This document shows positions 1 through 7,560 of a stretch of DNA of 33,741 nucleotides, in pieces. The notes beneath the pieces are model-generated. The model did not search any database. It saw only the letters and a program-made list of their open reading frames with translations, and was not told the origin of the DNA. The stretch lies in the NCBI GenBank assembly GCA_937976375.1, contig CALJRU010000055.1, forward strand, positions 1-33,741, written 5' to 3'. This DNA is from an uncultured Peptococcaceae bacterium (GTDB taxonomy: Bacteria > Bacillota > Peptococcia > Peptococcales > Peptococcaceae). The position numbers were made by a program, and so were the translations under genes. Within the stretch, counting starts at the first letter, position 1, and every line of letters starts with the position of its first letter.

Positions 1-4
1 GAGA

Positions 5-40
5 AAACCCTATTTTGGCAAAAATGCCAAAATAGGGTTT
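5..40. repeat. perfect 16-bp inverted repeat
   Basis: The arm AAACCCTATTTTGGCA (5-20) is followed by a four-A loop (21-24) and its exact reverse complement (25-40). No U-rich tail follows on either strand, so it is not a standard terminator by itself. It sits 12 bases before a clear terminator and may be part of the 3' end of a gene left of the window. Confidence 0.75.
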
Positions 41-52
41 ATCTACAGTCTG

Positions 53-80
53 AAACTGATGCTTAGGCATCAGTTTTTTT
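53..80 (+). terminator. rho-independent terminator of an upstream gene outside the window
   Basis: A perfect 10-bp stem AAACTGATGC / GCATCAGTTT (53-62 and 67-76) with a TTAG loop runs directly into seven Ts (74-80). It must end a + strand transcript that starts before position 1. Confidence 0.85.
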
Positions 81-263
81 ATTAATACTGTTTCAAGCTG
101 TTCTTCAAATTGAACATAATGAAAATTACGTGATTTGACTGTTCAAGGCTTGTCGTTTATTTACGGTAGATCATTTATTCTGGTTGTTGCTTTTTTCCTC
201 AATAATGATTAGCTGATTTTGATACTAGATAAGAAAATAGAGAAAAAGGTGGAAATGTGAGAG

Positions 264-307
264 TAAAAGAAAACACCGACGATCTCCATTAAAGAGTCTC
301 GTCGGTG
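264..307 (-). terminator. terminator of the DUF1858 gene
   Basis: CACCGACGA (274-282) pairs with TCGTCGGTG (299-307). Read on the - strand the stem is followed by a TTTTCTTTTA tract (273-264), the normal form of an intrinsic terminator. The only leftward gene it can serve is the DUF1858 gene whose stop is at 438. Confidence 0.65.
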
Positions 308-388
308 AAAAAGTGGGGTTGACAGATCTGTTCAAAGCATTCTTAAAAATGCAACCACAAGTAGAAGGTACTAATAAGGCACACAAAC

Positions 389-407
389 CCACCTGTGGAA
401 CAGGTGG
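389..407. repeat. perfect 8-bp hairpin between the DUF1858 stop and its terminator
   Basis: CCACCTGT (389-396), loop GGA, ACAGGTGG (400-407). The tail on the - strand is only weakly T-rich (GGGTTTGTGTG), so it could be a second, weaker terminator, an RNA-stabilising hairpin, or a relic of a hairpin-ended element. Confidence 0.5.
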
Positions 408-437
408 CTCTAATTTAATAGATGATTTAATTGAAAA

Positions 438-644
438 TTATTTTTCCTGTTCTTCAGCTACCTTATTGAGGGCAGCCATTAATGCATCGACATCGATGCC
501 ATGTACAACGGCACCTTGTTCAATATTTTCAAAATGAGCAGCTGCGCAGCCAAGGCACCCCATACCATATTGCATGAAGACAGGTGCAGTACCTGGGTAT
601 TTTCTAACAGTATCAGAAATAGGCATGTCTTTAGTAATTAACAT
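438..644 (-). CDS. DUF1858 domain protein (redox-disulfide, hybrid-cluster-protein-associated type)
   Basis: This 68-residue protein is a single DUF1858 domain. It opens with the typical short lead (MLITKDMPISDTV), then a helix and the paired cysteines in GMGCLGCAAA around residues 28-33, where the family carries its putative redox-active disulfide. Family members occur alone or fused to other redox proteins and are often near hybrid cluster protein genes in anaerobes. Their biochemical role is not established, so none is claimed here. The start is supported by CAAGGAGGATATAATA just upstream on the - strand. The gene is divergent from tcdA and shares a short promoter region with it. There is no signal peptide or membrane segment, so it is probably cytoplasmic. 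Confidence 0.85.
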   Translation of the reverse strand: MLITKDMPISDTVRKYPGTAPVFMQYGMGCLGCAAAHFENIEQGAVVHGIDVDALMAALNKVAEEQEK

Positions 645-662
645 TATTATATCCTCCTTGAG

Positions 663-691
663 TTGAATAAGTAGTAATTCTTTGATATAGT
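663..691 (+). promoter_or_regulatory. promoter of tcdA
   Basis: TTGAAT (663-668), a 17-base spacer and TATAGT (686-691). The start of transcription would be near 698, leaving a leader of about 50 bases before tcdA. Its -10 box overlaps the -10 box of the opposing promoter. Confidence 0.5.
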
Positions 692-716
692 ATACCAGAC
701 AAAGTGAGGATGTAAA
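689..716 (-). promoter_or_regulatory. promoter of the DUF1858 gene
   Basis: On the - strand TTTACA (716-711), a 16-base spacer and TATACT (694-689), with a TG one base before the -10 (extended -10). The transcript would start near 682, about 38 bases before the start codon. Confidence 0.55.
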
Positions 717-750
717 ACAATTTCTTGCAGATAAATTTGTAGGTGAGAAG

Positions 751-1440
751 ATGGAAAAATTTTATGATAGAACTGTTCGCCTACTTGGCGAAGAAGCAGT
801 TGTAAAATTACGCGCATCACATGTGGCGGTATTAGGTGTTGGAGGAGTTGGCTCTTGGGCTTGTGAGGCTTTAGTACGCACGGGTATTGGCGAGTTGACC
901 ATAGTTGATTTTGATCGAATAGAACCAAGTAATCTTAATCGTCAAGTTCATGCTTTACAGAATACCGTTGGACAAATTAAGGTAGAAGCAATGGCAAATC
1001 GTCTTTTGGCTATAAATCCAGAACTCATCATTCATTCATACCAAGAAAAAATTGCTCAAGATTATATCCCTTCATATCTGAAAGAAAGTGACTATACGAT
1101 TGATTGTATTGATGACGTGCGTGCTAAGGTAGAGCTTATTCTATGGCATCGTGCTAATAAAAAAAGAATTGTTTCTTCAATGGGGACAGGAAATAAGATT
1201 GGTACACATCCGTTTAAGGTTGTTGATATTAGCAAAACGAGCGTTTGCCCGTTGGCGAGAGCAGTAAGAAAGAAATTGCGTGAAGCGGGCGTAACCTCGG
1301 GTGTAAAAGTTCTTTATTCAGAAGAACCGCCGTATTCCCGACCTCCAATCAATGAAAAACCTGGAACAATTTGTTTTTGCCCTGCCATTGCAGGATTGGA
1401 GTTATCTCGCTATGTAATTTTCGAACTGTTAAGCATGTAG
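751..1440 (+). CDS. tcdA: tRNA threonylcarbamoyladenosine dehydratase (TcdA/CsdL, ThiF/E1-like)
   Basis: This 229-residue E1-like enzyme is expected to use ATP to cyclise N6-threonylcarbamoyladenosine at position 37 of ANN-decoding tRNAs (ct6A). The ThiF-type Rossmann motif GVGGVGSW lies at residues 29-36, the acidic ribose-binding segment IVDFD at 51-55, and the NLNRQ element at 61-65. The C-terminal stretch with SVCPLARAVRKKLREAG (about 176-192) is typical of TcdA rather than of ThiF or MoeB, and the zinc-binding CxxC pairs of MoeB/ThiF are absent. It is somewhat shorter than the E. coli protein (about 268 residues), lacking its C-terminal tail. The ATG follows an AGGTGAG ribosome binding site (741-747). 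It stands alone between the divergent DUF1858 gene and trxA. Confidence 0.9.
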   Translation: MEKFYDRTVRLLGEEAVVKLRASHVAVLGVGGVGSWACEALVRTGIGELTIVDFDRIEPSNLNRQVHALQNTVGQIKVEAMANRLLAINPELIIHSYQEKIAQDYIPSYLKESDYTIDCIDDVRAKVELILWHRANKKRIVSSMGTGNKIGTHPFKVVDISKTSVCPLARAVRKKLREAGVTSGVKVLYSEEPPYSRPPINEKPGTICFCPAIAGLELSRYVIFELLSM

Positions 1441-1486
1441 ATTTTACGATGTGATTGTTGATTATGTCTGGTCCATTTTTAAAATA

Positions 1487-1497
1487 TATGTTAGAAT
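1487..1497 (+). promoter_or_regulatory. extended -10 promoter of trxA
   Basis: TATGTTAGAAT contains a TG-N motif directly before a TAGAAT -10 box (1492-1497). No good -35 hexamer lies at the right distance, as is common for extended -10 promoters. It sits 41 bases before the trxA start. Confidence 0.45.
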
Positions 1498-1537
1498 GAA
1501 CATAAGAGAGCGTTTTCGTTTTTTAGGAGGATGAACA

Positions 1538-1861
1538 ATGGCAAGTGAACATGTGATTGCAGTCGATGAAAGTAATTTTCAGGAAGTTGTACTGGAGTCA
1601 AAAGAACCTGTACTTGTAGACTTCTGGGCTGAATGGTGTGGTCCTTGCAAAATGCTTGGGCCGATTATAGATGAAGTAGCCAATGAAAACGTTGGTAAGG
1701 TTAAAATCTGCAAATTGAACGTAGATCAAGCGCAACGCATCTCAAAGCGATATGGTGTAATGAGTATTCCAACAGTTATGTTGTTTAAAGATGGAGAAGA
1801 AGTTGAGCGTGCCATTGGTTTTCGACCAAAACATGATATAATTAGAATTATTAATTTATAA
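1538..1861 (+). CDS. trxA: thioredoxin
   Basis: This is a full-length classical thioredoxin of 107 residues, a cytoplasmic dithiol reductant of target disulfides that is normally recycled by thioredoxin reductase. The redox motif WCGPC is at residues 33-37 in the setting VDFWAEWCGPCKML, the buried Asp equivalent is D28, and the cis-proline loop SIPTV lies near residues 75-79. The ATG has an AGGAGG site at 1525-1530. It has its own extended -10 promoter and a strong terminator immediately after the stop, so it is a single-gene unit. No thioredoxin reductase gene is in the window. Confidence 0.95.
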   Translation: MASEHVIAVDESNFQEVVLESKEPVLVDFWAEWCGPCKMLGPIIDEVANENVGKVKICKLNVDQAQRISKRYGVMSIPTVMLFKDGEEVERAIGFRPKHDIIRIINL

Positions 1862-1870
1862 TCGTTGTTT

Positions 1871-1900
1871 AAGAGCATCCAGAAAATGGATGCTCTTTTT
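1871..1900 (+). terminator. terminator of trxA
   Basis: AAGAGCATCC (1871-1880) pairs perfectly with GGATGCTCTT (1888-1897) and is followed by Ts through 1900. It begins ten bases after the trxA stop codon. Confidence 0.85.
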
Positions 1901-1942
1901 AAACAATTTATTCGCAACAATTTTCTGCTTTTTAAGTGATTT

Positions 1943-1972
1943 TTGACGGGAAGATGGCTCTCGTGTTATACT
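1943..1972 (+). promoter_or_regulatory. promoter of nrdR-recO
   Basis: TTGACG (1943-1948), an 18-base spacer and TATACT (1967-1972), with TGT directly before the -10 (extended -10). Transcription would start near 1979, giving a leader of about 45 bases to nrdR. Confidence 0.65.
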
Positions 1973-2023
1973 TGAAAAGATGAACTAATTTGTTTGAGAA
2001 TGATTATGATAAGGGTGATTTTC

Positions 2024-2485
2024 ATGTTATGTCCAGTGTGTGGTGGGGCTAGCAGAGTGTTGGATACACGGACCAATGATCATGTCAATACTGTTAAGCG
2101 TCGCAGAGAGTGTATAAAATGTGGGAAGCGTTTTACCACTTATGAAAAAATCGAGGACATGCCATTAATTGTACGAAAGAAATCAGGTAGAACTGAACTC
2201 TTTGATAAGTCTAAAATTTTAAAAGGCATGGCTAAAGCATGCGAGAAACGTCCTGTGACTATTGATCAGCTTGAAGCAATGGTGGATAATATCGAAAAAC
2301 AACTTAAAAACCAGTATTCGGAAGTCTCAACCGCTGACATTGGTGAAACGATTCTCCAGCATTTGCTCAAGATCGACCAGGTAGCATATATTCGATTTGC
2401 ATCTGTTTATAAAGATTTTTCTGATATAGAAAGCTTTTTCAATGAATTGGAAGCATTGAAAAAAACAGTGGAGCCAGATGAGTGA
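2024..2485 (+). CDS. nrdR: transcriptional repressor NrdR
   Basis: NrdR represses ribonucleotide reductase genes, sensing ATP/dATP through an ATP-cone and binding paired NrdR boxes through a zinc ribbon. The 153-residue product opens with MLCPVCGG; the ribbon cysteines are C3, C6, C30 and C33, separated by the basic segment VKRRRECIKCGKRF. The ATP-cone follows at about residues 49-139. A longer frame from 1994 adds ten residues, but the ATG at 2024 restores the conserved MxCPxCG start and has an AAGGGTGA site at 2011-2018. It overlaps recO by eight bases, implying translational coupling. No nrd gene or obvious paired NrdR box is in the window. Confidence 0.93.
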   Translation: MLCPVCGGASRVLDTRTNDHVNTVKRRRECIKCGKRFTTYEKIEDMPLIVRKKSGRTELFDKSKILKGMAKACEKRPVTIDQLEAMVDNIEKQLKNQYSEVSTADIGETILQHLLKIDQVAYIRFASVYKDFSDIESFFNELEALKKTVEPDE

Positions 2486-3191
2486 TCCATATGTTAATGA
2501 TGAATGTATTATTTTAAAGAGAATTCCATTTAATGAATCCGATGCACGAATCATTTTTCTGGGATGTCATTTAGGAAAAGTTCATGCAATTGCAAAAGGT
2601 ATTGAAAAACCGGCAAGTAAGCTATCTTCTTTATTGAATGTTGGAAGTGTTGTTACAGTTAATTTTTATTCAGGAAAATCAGGTTTAACGCTTCTTTCAG
2701 CAACACAAATCTGTGGAAATTCGCAACGCTTTCAATCTTTTGAAGTTTTACTTACCAGTGTTTATTTATGTGAGTTGGTTGATGAAACGATAGAAGAATC
2801 TGCACCACAAAAAGACCTGTATGATCTTCTGTCGCATACACTTGGAACAATGGATGATACAAATTTAATTGAAGAAAGATTGTTCTTTGAATGGCGATTC
2901 CTTAATTGTTTGGGATATGCCAGCGAAAATATAGAAGATTTCTATTACTTATGCCAATCATTTTGGAACACATCTCATTTCTCAATGCTTCAGCAAGCAA
3001 TGCTTGATGAAATATGTTCTTTTTTAAATGTCTGTTTGATGACAACAAGGAAAGAATTCTCGTTTTGTTTATCAAAACAAGCACGTGAAGTATTACGTTC
3101 GATTTTAAATGTGTCTTACAAAAAACATTTGGATGTAAAAGTAAAAAGTAAGATAATGTTGGATGAAGCAACAATTCACTTCTATTCTTGA
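2478..3191 (+). CDS. recO: DNA repair protein RecO
   Basis: RecO works with RecF and RecR to load RecA on SSB-coated gaps. The 237-residue protein has the expected N-terminal OB fold: an IILKRIPFNESDARI strand pair at about residues 11-25, then LGKVHAIAKGIEKPASKLSSLL (about 32-53, split here only as a description of the region), and a helical C-terminal domain. Many Gram-positive RecO proteins carry a CxxC zinc finger in the C-terminal half; here I see only isolated cysteines (for example in YYLCQSF), so the zinc site seems lost. It begins inside the end of nrdR, and its stop codon lies within the -35 box of the glyQ promoter. The family call rests mainly on the N-terminal domain and on neighbourhood. 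Confidence 0.82.
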   Translation: MSDPYVNDECIILKRIPFNESDARIIFLGCHLGKVHAIAKGIEKPASKLSSLLNVGSVVTVNFYSGKSGLTLLSATQICGNSQRFQSFEVLLTSVYLCELVDETIEESAPQKDLYDLLSHTLGTMDDTNLIEERLFFEWRFLNCLGYASENIEDFYYLCQSFWNTSHFSMLQQAMLDEICSFLNVCLMTTRKEFSFCLSKQAREVLRSILNVSYKKHLDVKVKSKIMLDEATIHFYS

Positions 3192-3215
3192 CAATAGAGA
3201 GGAATCACGTATAAT
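3188..3215 (+). promoter_or_regulatory. consensus promoter of the glyQS T-box operon
   Basis: TTGACA (3188-3193), a 16-base spacer and TATAAT (3210-3215): both hexamers are perfect sigma-A consensus. The -35 box overlaps the TGA stop codon of recO (3189-3191). Transcription should start near 3222. Confidence 0.85.
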
Positions 3216-3221
3216 AAACTC

Positions 3222-3419
3222 ATATATGAACGGTGATGAAGAAAAAAAGCTGCATTACATGTATAGCGAGCCAGTGTTGGTGTGAGATTGGTCTTGTGTG
3301 TAGCCCATAAGGCACTTCTGAGTTCAATGGATTGAGTGGACATAGAATAGATCTGTGTCAATCAGGGTGGAACCGCGGGTAATACTCGTCCCTGTCAGAA
3401 ATGACAGGGACGGGTTTTT
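3222..3419 (+). promoter_or_regulatory. T-box riboswitch, glycine-tRNA responsive
   Basis: The leader carries the T-box core AGGGTGGAACCGCGG at 3364-3378, whose TGGA/TGGN sequence pairs with the acceptor end of uncharged tRNA. It is followed by the terminator stem 3385-3397 / 3402-3414 with a GAAA loop and five Ts (3415-3419). Upstream, stem I is visible: the AGCGAGCC motif near 3266-3273 and a distal stem closing GTTGGTGTGA. The likely specifier codon is GGC (glycine) at 3311-3313, followed by A, opposite the lower stem GAAG/CTTC. When tRNA-Gly is uncharged, the antiterminator forms and glyQS is expressed. Specifier assignment is by eye. Confidence 0.92.
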
Positions 3420-3439
3420 GTATTTTTAAGGAGGATGTT

Positions 3440-4306
3440 ATGCAATTTCAAGAAATGATTTTGTCGCTTAACAAATATTGGAGCGATAACAACTGTGTTA
3501 TTTTACAACCGTACGATATTGAAAAAGGTGCGGGTACAATGAATCCTGCTACGTTTCTTAGAGCATTAGGGCCAGAGCCATGGCATGTTGCGTATGTTGA
3601 ACCATGTCGCCGTCCGGCTGATGGAAGATATGGTGATAACCCAAATCGGTTGCAGCATTACTACCAATATCAGGTTCTTCTAAAGCCATCTCCAGATAAT
3701 ATTCAAGAATTGTATTTAAAGAGTCTTGAAATTCTGGGCATTGATTTATTAAAGCACGATGTACGTTTTGTGGAAGATAACTGGGAATCTCCAACCCTTG
3801 GTGCCTGGGGACTTGGCTGGGAAGTTTGGCTAGATGGGATGGAAGTTACGCAGTTTACTTATTTTCAACAGTGTGGCGGTATTGATTGTGATCCAGTATG
3901 TGGAGAAATTACATATGGATTGGAACGTCTGGCAATGTTTATTCAAAATAAGACGAATGTTTATGATATTGAATGGATTGGTGACGTAAAATATGGGGAT
4001 GTGTTCCATCATAATGAAGTAGAGTATTCAAAGTATAACTTTGAGTACTCGGACGCAACAATGTTGGTGCAGCTCTTTGATATGTATGAAAAAGAAGCTG
4101 AGCATGTTTTGGAATGTGGTGTAGTGCAACCAGCATATGATTATGCACTAAAATGTTCGCATGTGTTTAATTTACTGGATGCGCGTGGTGCAATCAGTGT
4201 TACAGAACGAACCCACTATATTGCCCGCGTGCGTAATCTTGCCAAAAAGTGTGCTGAAAAGTTTGTGGAAGAACGTCGTAAACTCGGTTTTCCGCTTTGT
4301 AAGTAA
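3440..4306 (+). CDS. glyQ: glycine--tRNA ligase alpha subunit
   Basis: This is the catalytic alpha chain (288 residues) of the tetrameric alpha2beta2 glycyl-tRNA synthetase, a class II enzyme. It begins MQFQEMILSLNKYWSDN, followed by QPYDIEKGAGTMNPATF (about 20-36) and the motif 2-like segment around VAYVEPCRRPADGRYG (about 49-64). Length matches the family (about 290). An upstream in-frame ATG at 3401 lies inside the leader terminator and would add 13 residues; the ATG at 3440 is chosen because of the AAGGAGG site at 3428-3434 and the conserved N-terminus. It lies directly behind the T-box and 12 bases before glyS. Confidence 0.96.
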   Translation: MQFQEMILSLNKYWSDNNCVILQPYDIEKGAGTMNPATFLRALGPEPWHVAYVEPCRRPADGRYGDNPNRLQHYYQYQVLLKPSPDNIQELYLKSLEILGIDLLKHDVRFVEDNWESPTLGAWGLGWEVWLDGMEVTQFTYFQQCGGIDCDPVCGEITYGLERLAMFIQNKTNVYDIEWIGDVKYGDVFHHNEVEYSKYNFEYSDATMLVQLFDMYEKEAEHVLECGVVQPAYDYALKCSHVFNLLDARGAISVTERTHYIARVRNLAKKCAEKFVEERRKLGFPLCK

Positions 4307-4318
4307 AAGGAGGATATT

Positions 4319-6403
4319 ATGGCTGATTATTTGTTAGAGATTGGTCTTGAAGAACTGCCTGCGGCATATATGAATGGAGCTATAAGTGATTTAAAAAAAC
4401 ATGCGCAGACACTGTTTGATAAAGAACGTTTAGAATATGATCATGTTGAAACATATGCAACACCTCGTCGTTTAGTTTTAATGGTAAATGGTATTGCCGA
4501 TGTTCAGAAGGATTTATCCGAGGAAGTAAAAGGTCCATCATTGAAGGCGGCTTATAAAGACGGAAAAATGGCAAAACCGCTTGAAGGTTTTTTGCGCGCA
4601 AATGGTTTTGAAGAAGAGGACGTTTACACTAAAGAATTGCCAAATGGCACATATGTTTTTTGTAAACGTGAAGAAAAAGGCCGTTATACAAAAGAAATTT
4701 TATCAGAAGTGATGGGAAACCTTGTTTTGAATTTAAAGTTCCCAAAAAGTATGCGGTGGGGAAGTTCTGAATTGCGATATATTCGCCCAATTCGATGGAT
4801 TGTTTCTATCTATGATAATGAAATAGTTCCTTTTAATATCGGCATGTTGCAAGCAGGACGTATAACCAGAGGGCATCGCACACTTGGACATGAAGTTGTA
4901 GAGATTAAAGACGCTTTGTCTTATTTTGAAACAATGGAACAAGAATATGTGATTGTTGATCAAAATAAAAGAAGAAACATGATTCTTGATCAAATTGAAG
5001 CTATATTTGCTGGGACCGAGGAACATTATCAGGAAGATGACAGCTTATTGAATGAAGTTGTTAATCTTGTTGAATATCCAACAGCGCTTCGCGGAAGCTT
5101 TGATAAAAAGTACTTGGAATTGCCAGATGAGCTGGTGATTACCCCAATGAAAGAACATCAGCGGTACTTTCCAATATTAAAAAATGATGGCTCCCTCACC
5201 AATGGATTTATTACTGTGCGTAATGGGACATCTGAATATATTGACATTGTTCGTGCTGGAAATGAAAATGTGCTGCGCGCGCGCTTAGCAGATGCTGAGT
5301 TCTTTTATCAGGAAGATCTTAAAAAGGGTCTCGAGTCCGGTGAAGAAAAACTTAAGAGCATTGTTTTTCAGGAAAAACTGGGGACAGTTTATGAAAAGAC
5401 TCAACGTTTACAATATATTTCTCGTGCGATTGCAGAAGCTTTGCATAGTGATGAGCAGTTAATAGCAGATACAGTGACGGCAGCTCGATGCACAAAAATG
5501 GACCTTGTTAGTAATGTTGTTTCAGAATTTCCTGAATTACAGGGCCTTATGGGCGAATACTATTTTGATCATGAGCATCCGGATAAAAAAAATATTGGAC
5601 AAGCAATTCGAGAACATTATATGCCACGTTTTGCAAATGATGCACTTCCAGAAACAACAGAGGGCAGTATTGTTAGCATTGCTGATAAAATCGATACGAT
5701 TGTTGGGTGCTATTATGCTGGGATTATCCCAACAGGTTCTCAGGATCCTTATGCACTCCGACGTCAAGCTTTAGGTTTGGCAAATATTATCATTAATCAA
5801 AGCTGGTCATTATCTTTGCAGCGACTAATTTCCATTGCATGTGAAGCATATGGCACAACAGGACTTCAATTTGATAACCCTGATACAAATGCAACCATTC
5901 ATAAATTCTTCGAACAGCGCCTATTAAAAATCTTAAAGGATGCAGGTATTGCTAATGATATTATTCATTCGGTTATGAAAGTAGGCTATGATGATTTTTA
6001 TGATGTAATCTTACGAGCTAAAGCTTTGGCATCATATATTGATGGCAATGATAAAGCTTTGATTAAAGCGACATTAGACAATAATGGTCGCGCGGCGAAC
6101 ATTACCGAAACAGTTACTGAAGTTGCAATTGATACTAATTTATTTACTTCAGATGAAGAAAGAACCCTTTATAATGCTTTATCCACTTGTGAAGAAGTTA
6201 TACCAGGGTTGGTAGAAAACAAGGATTATCTGGGCGTAATCAAACAATTTGAAACTCTGAATGATGCTGTAGAAAATTTCTTTGAAAAGATTTTGGTTAT
6301 GGATGAAGACACTGCCGTTAGACAGAATCGTCTTTCATTGGTAAAACATTACAATAATCTATTAGGCTCTTATTATAAGCTTGATGAAGTAACATTCGCA
6401 TAA
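4319..6403 (+). CDS. glyS: glycine--tRNA ligase beta subunit
   Basis: This is the 694-residue beta chain, which binds tRNA-Gly and is required for aminoacylation together with GlyQ. It starts with the hallmark MADYLLEIGLEELPAAYM, has the family segments KFPKSMRWG (about 140) and TPMKEHQRYFP (about 277-287), and an HD-like region with DPYALRRQALG (about 474-484). The C-terminal third is the anticodon-binding domain found also in ArgRS. Length is typical (about 690). AAAGGAGG precedes the ATG. It is followed after 13 bases by yicC with no terminator, so the T-box probably controls what lies downstream too. Confidence 0.96.
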   Translation: MADYLLEIGLEELPAAYMNGAISDLKKHAQTLFDKERLEYDHVETYATPRRLVLMVNGIADVQKDLSEEVKGPSLKAAYKDGKMAKPLEGFLRANGFEEEDVYTKELPNGTYVFCKREEKGRYTKEILSEVMGNLVLNLKFPKSMRWGSSELRYIRPIRWIVSIYDNEIVPFNIGMLQAGRITRGHRTLGHEVVEIKDALSYFETMEQEYVIVDQNKRRNMILDQIEAIFAGTEEHYQEDDSLLNEVVNLVEYPTALRGSFDKKYLELPDELVITPMKEHQRYFPILKNDGSLTNGFITVRNGTSEYIDIVRAGNENVLRARLADAEFFYQEDLKKGLESGEEKLKSIVFQEKLGTVYEKTQRLQYISRAIAEALHSDEQLIADTVTAARCTKMDLVSNVVSEFPELQGLMGEYYFDHEHPDKKNIGQAIREHYMPRFANDALPETTEGSIVSIADKIDTIVGCYYAGIIPTGSQDPYALRRQALGLANIIINQSWSLSLQRLISIACEAYGTTGLQFDNPDTNATIHKFFEQRLLKILKDAGIANDIIHSVMKVGYDDFYDVILRAKALASYIDGNDKALIKATLDNNGRAANITETVTEVAIDTNLFTSDEERTLYNALSTCEEVIPGLVENKDYLGVIKQFETLNDAVENFFEKILVMDEDTAVRQNRLSLVKHYNNLLGSYYKLDEVTFA

Positions 6404-6416
6404 AGTGGGTGATGAA

Positions 6417-7295
6417 ATGTTAAGTATGACTGGTTATGCGTCTGTTACAAAAGAGCTTAATGATGGTATCTTGCAAATAGACATAAAATCAGTAAATGGG
6501 AAATATAGTGATGTGCGTCTAAATGCCTCGGTATTTGATCATAACTTTCTAGAAAAATTACGAAAATGTGCAGTTGAGCGAGTCATAAGAGGCCAAGTAA
6601 CGATAGATATTTCATTGAAGCATAATCATTGCTCAGAAGAAGCCTTTCGCCTAGATACACAGCAATTGAAACAATATATGAAAGATTATCAAGAAGCATT
6701 TGGCCATATAAATGAAGACTATAAACATTTAAAGTATTTTCTGCAACTTGATCATATTACAAAAAAAGATGAGTATGTTTTTGATGTAGAAAAAGATGGT
6801 GAAAATGTTATTGATGCATTAAATGATGCTTTCGACCATTTTTATGTTTCTAGGGAAGAAGAAGGGGCGCGTTTACAGGAAAACTTACAAGAAAAACTTT
6901 TTCGATTAAAAGCGACACGTGCAAAAATTGCAGAGCGTGTTCCAGAATTAGATCATCTTTATAGGGTTAGATTGGAGACTAGAATACGAGAGTTTGTATC
7001 CGAATTAGATGACATTGATGAGTCAAGAATACTTTCTGAAGTTGCAGTGCATGCTGTGAAGACAACGATAGATGAAGAACTGGTTCGTTTGGCTTCGCAT
7101 TTTGAAAAATTAGAAGAATTGCTTGCAAGTGATGAGAAAATAGTTGGTAAAAAAATTGACTTTTATATGCAGGAAATTAATCGTGAATATAATACAATTG
7201 CTTCAAAGATAAGTGACATTCAAGTTTCCGAAAAAATTGTTGAAAGTAAAGTTCTTATTGATCAAATTCGTGAACAGGCTCAAAATATAATGTAG
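6417..7295 (+). CDS. YicC/YloC family endoribonuclease
   Basis: The 292-residue product starts MLSMTGYA, close to the family's MIRSMTGYG signature. It has the N-terminal YicC domain (about 1-155) and the C-terminal DUF1732 domain with EEGARLQENLQEKL and QEINREYNTIASKISD (about 245-260). Family members have been described as RNA endonucleases; the substrate here is unknown. An in-frame GTG at 6405 would add four residues; the ATG at 6417 fits the family start and has GGGTGATG just upstream. The place between glyS and remA-gmk matches the yloC-ylzA-gmk order of Bacillus. Confidence 0.9.
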   Translation: MLSMTGYASVTKELNDGILQIDIKSVNGKYSDVRLNASVFDHNFLEKLRKCAVERVIRGQVTIDISLKHNHCSEEAFRLDTQQLKQYMKDYQEAFGHINEDYKHLKYFLQLDHITKKDEYVFDVEKDGENVIDALNDAFDHFYVSREEEGARLQENLQEKLFRLKATRAKIAERVPELDHLYRVRLETRIREFVSELDDIDESRILSEVAVHAVKTTIDEELVRLASHFEKLEELLASDEKIVGKKIDFYMQEINREYNTIASKISDIQVSEKIVESKVLIDQIREQAQNIM

Positions 7296-7305
7296 GGCGT
7301 GTAGT

Positions 7306-7545
7306 ATGACATTCTTAAATATTGGTTTTGATAATATGGTTGCTGTAAATAAAATTGTTGCAATTGTTTCCCCTGAGAGCGCTTCGATCAAAAAACTCAT
7401 TCAGTTTGCTAAAGAAAGCCATCATTTTGTTGATGTTTCGTCAGGGCGAAAAACACGTTCAGTTGTTATTACAAGCGATGACTACATTTTTTTGTCTGCG
7501 ATTCAAACAGATACGCTGGCTGGTCGATTAAATGATGCTGTGTAA
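7306..7545 (+). CDS. remA: RemA-like regulator (DUF370, YlzA family)
   Basis: This 79-residue protein carries the DUF370 signature from the start: LNIGFDNMVAVNKIVAIVSP, then SGRKTRSVVIT at about 46-56 and SAIQTDTLAGRL near the C-terminus. In Bacillus RemA is a ring-forming DNA-binding activator of biofilm matrix and osmoprotection genes. In this organism its targets cannot be inferred. It lies between yicC and gmk, the usual Firmicutes position. The ribosome binding site is poor (GGGCGTG before the ATG), suggesting coupling to yicC, 10 bases upstream. Confidence 0.88.
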   Translation: MTFLNIGFDNMVAVNKIVAIVSPESASIKKLIQFAKESHHFVDVSSGRKTRSVVITSDDYIFLSAIQTDTLAGRLNDAV

Positions 7546-7560
7546 AGGAGATGAAATGTC

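Larger units (their letters stand above)
81..437. other. gene-free stretch with hairpins
   Basis: I see no convincing coding sequence on either strand in these 357 bases. A 74-codon + strand reading frame from 313 runs antisense into the DUF1858 gene and has no ribosome binding site. The recognisable structure is a - strand terminator at 264-307, a perfect 8-bp hairpin at 389-407, the palindrome ACAGATCTGT at 322-331 and a small GCATT/AATGC hairpin at 337-352. The cluster of short palindromes could be remains of a mobile element, but nothing identifies one. Confidence 0.5.

Noticed and set aside
30..55. resemblance of the segment after the 16-bp repeat (CTACAGTCTGAAAC) to ends of some insertion sequences
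   Set aside because: Too short, no transposase fragment next to it that I can recognise, and the window edge prevents checking.
319..348. possible + strand promoter with TTGACA
   Set aside because: The -10 at the right distance is poor (TTAAAA) and only antisense transcription of the DUF1858 gene would result.
313..537. 74-codon + strand reading frame
   Set aside because: It runs antisense into the well-supported DUF1858 gene, has no ribosome binding site and no recognisable composition or motif.
5270..5288. alternating GCGCGCGCGC run in glyS
   Set aside because: It encodes the conserved RARLADAEF segment of GlyS, so codon choice explains it; no separate signal is needed.
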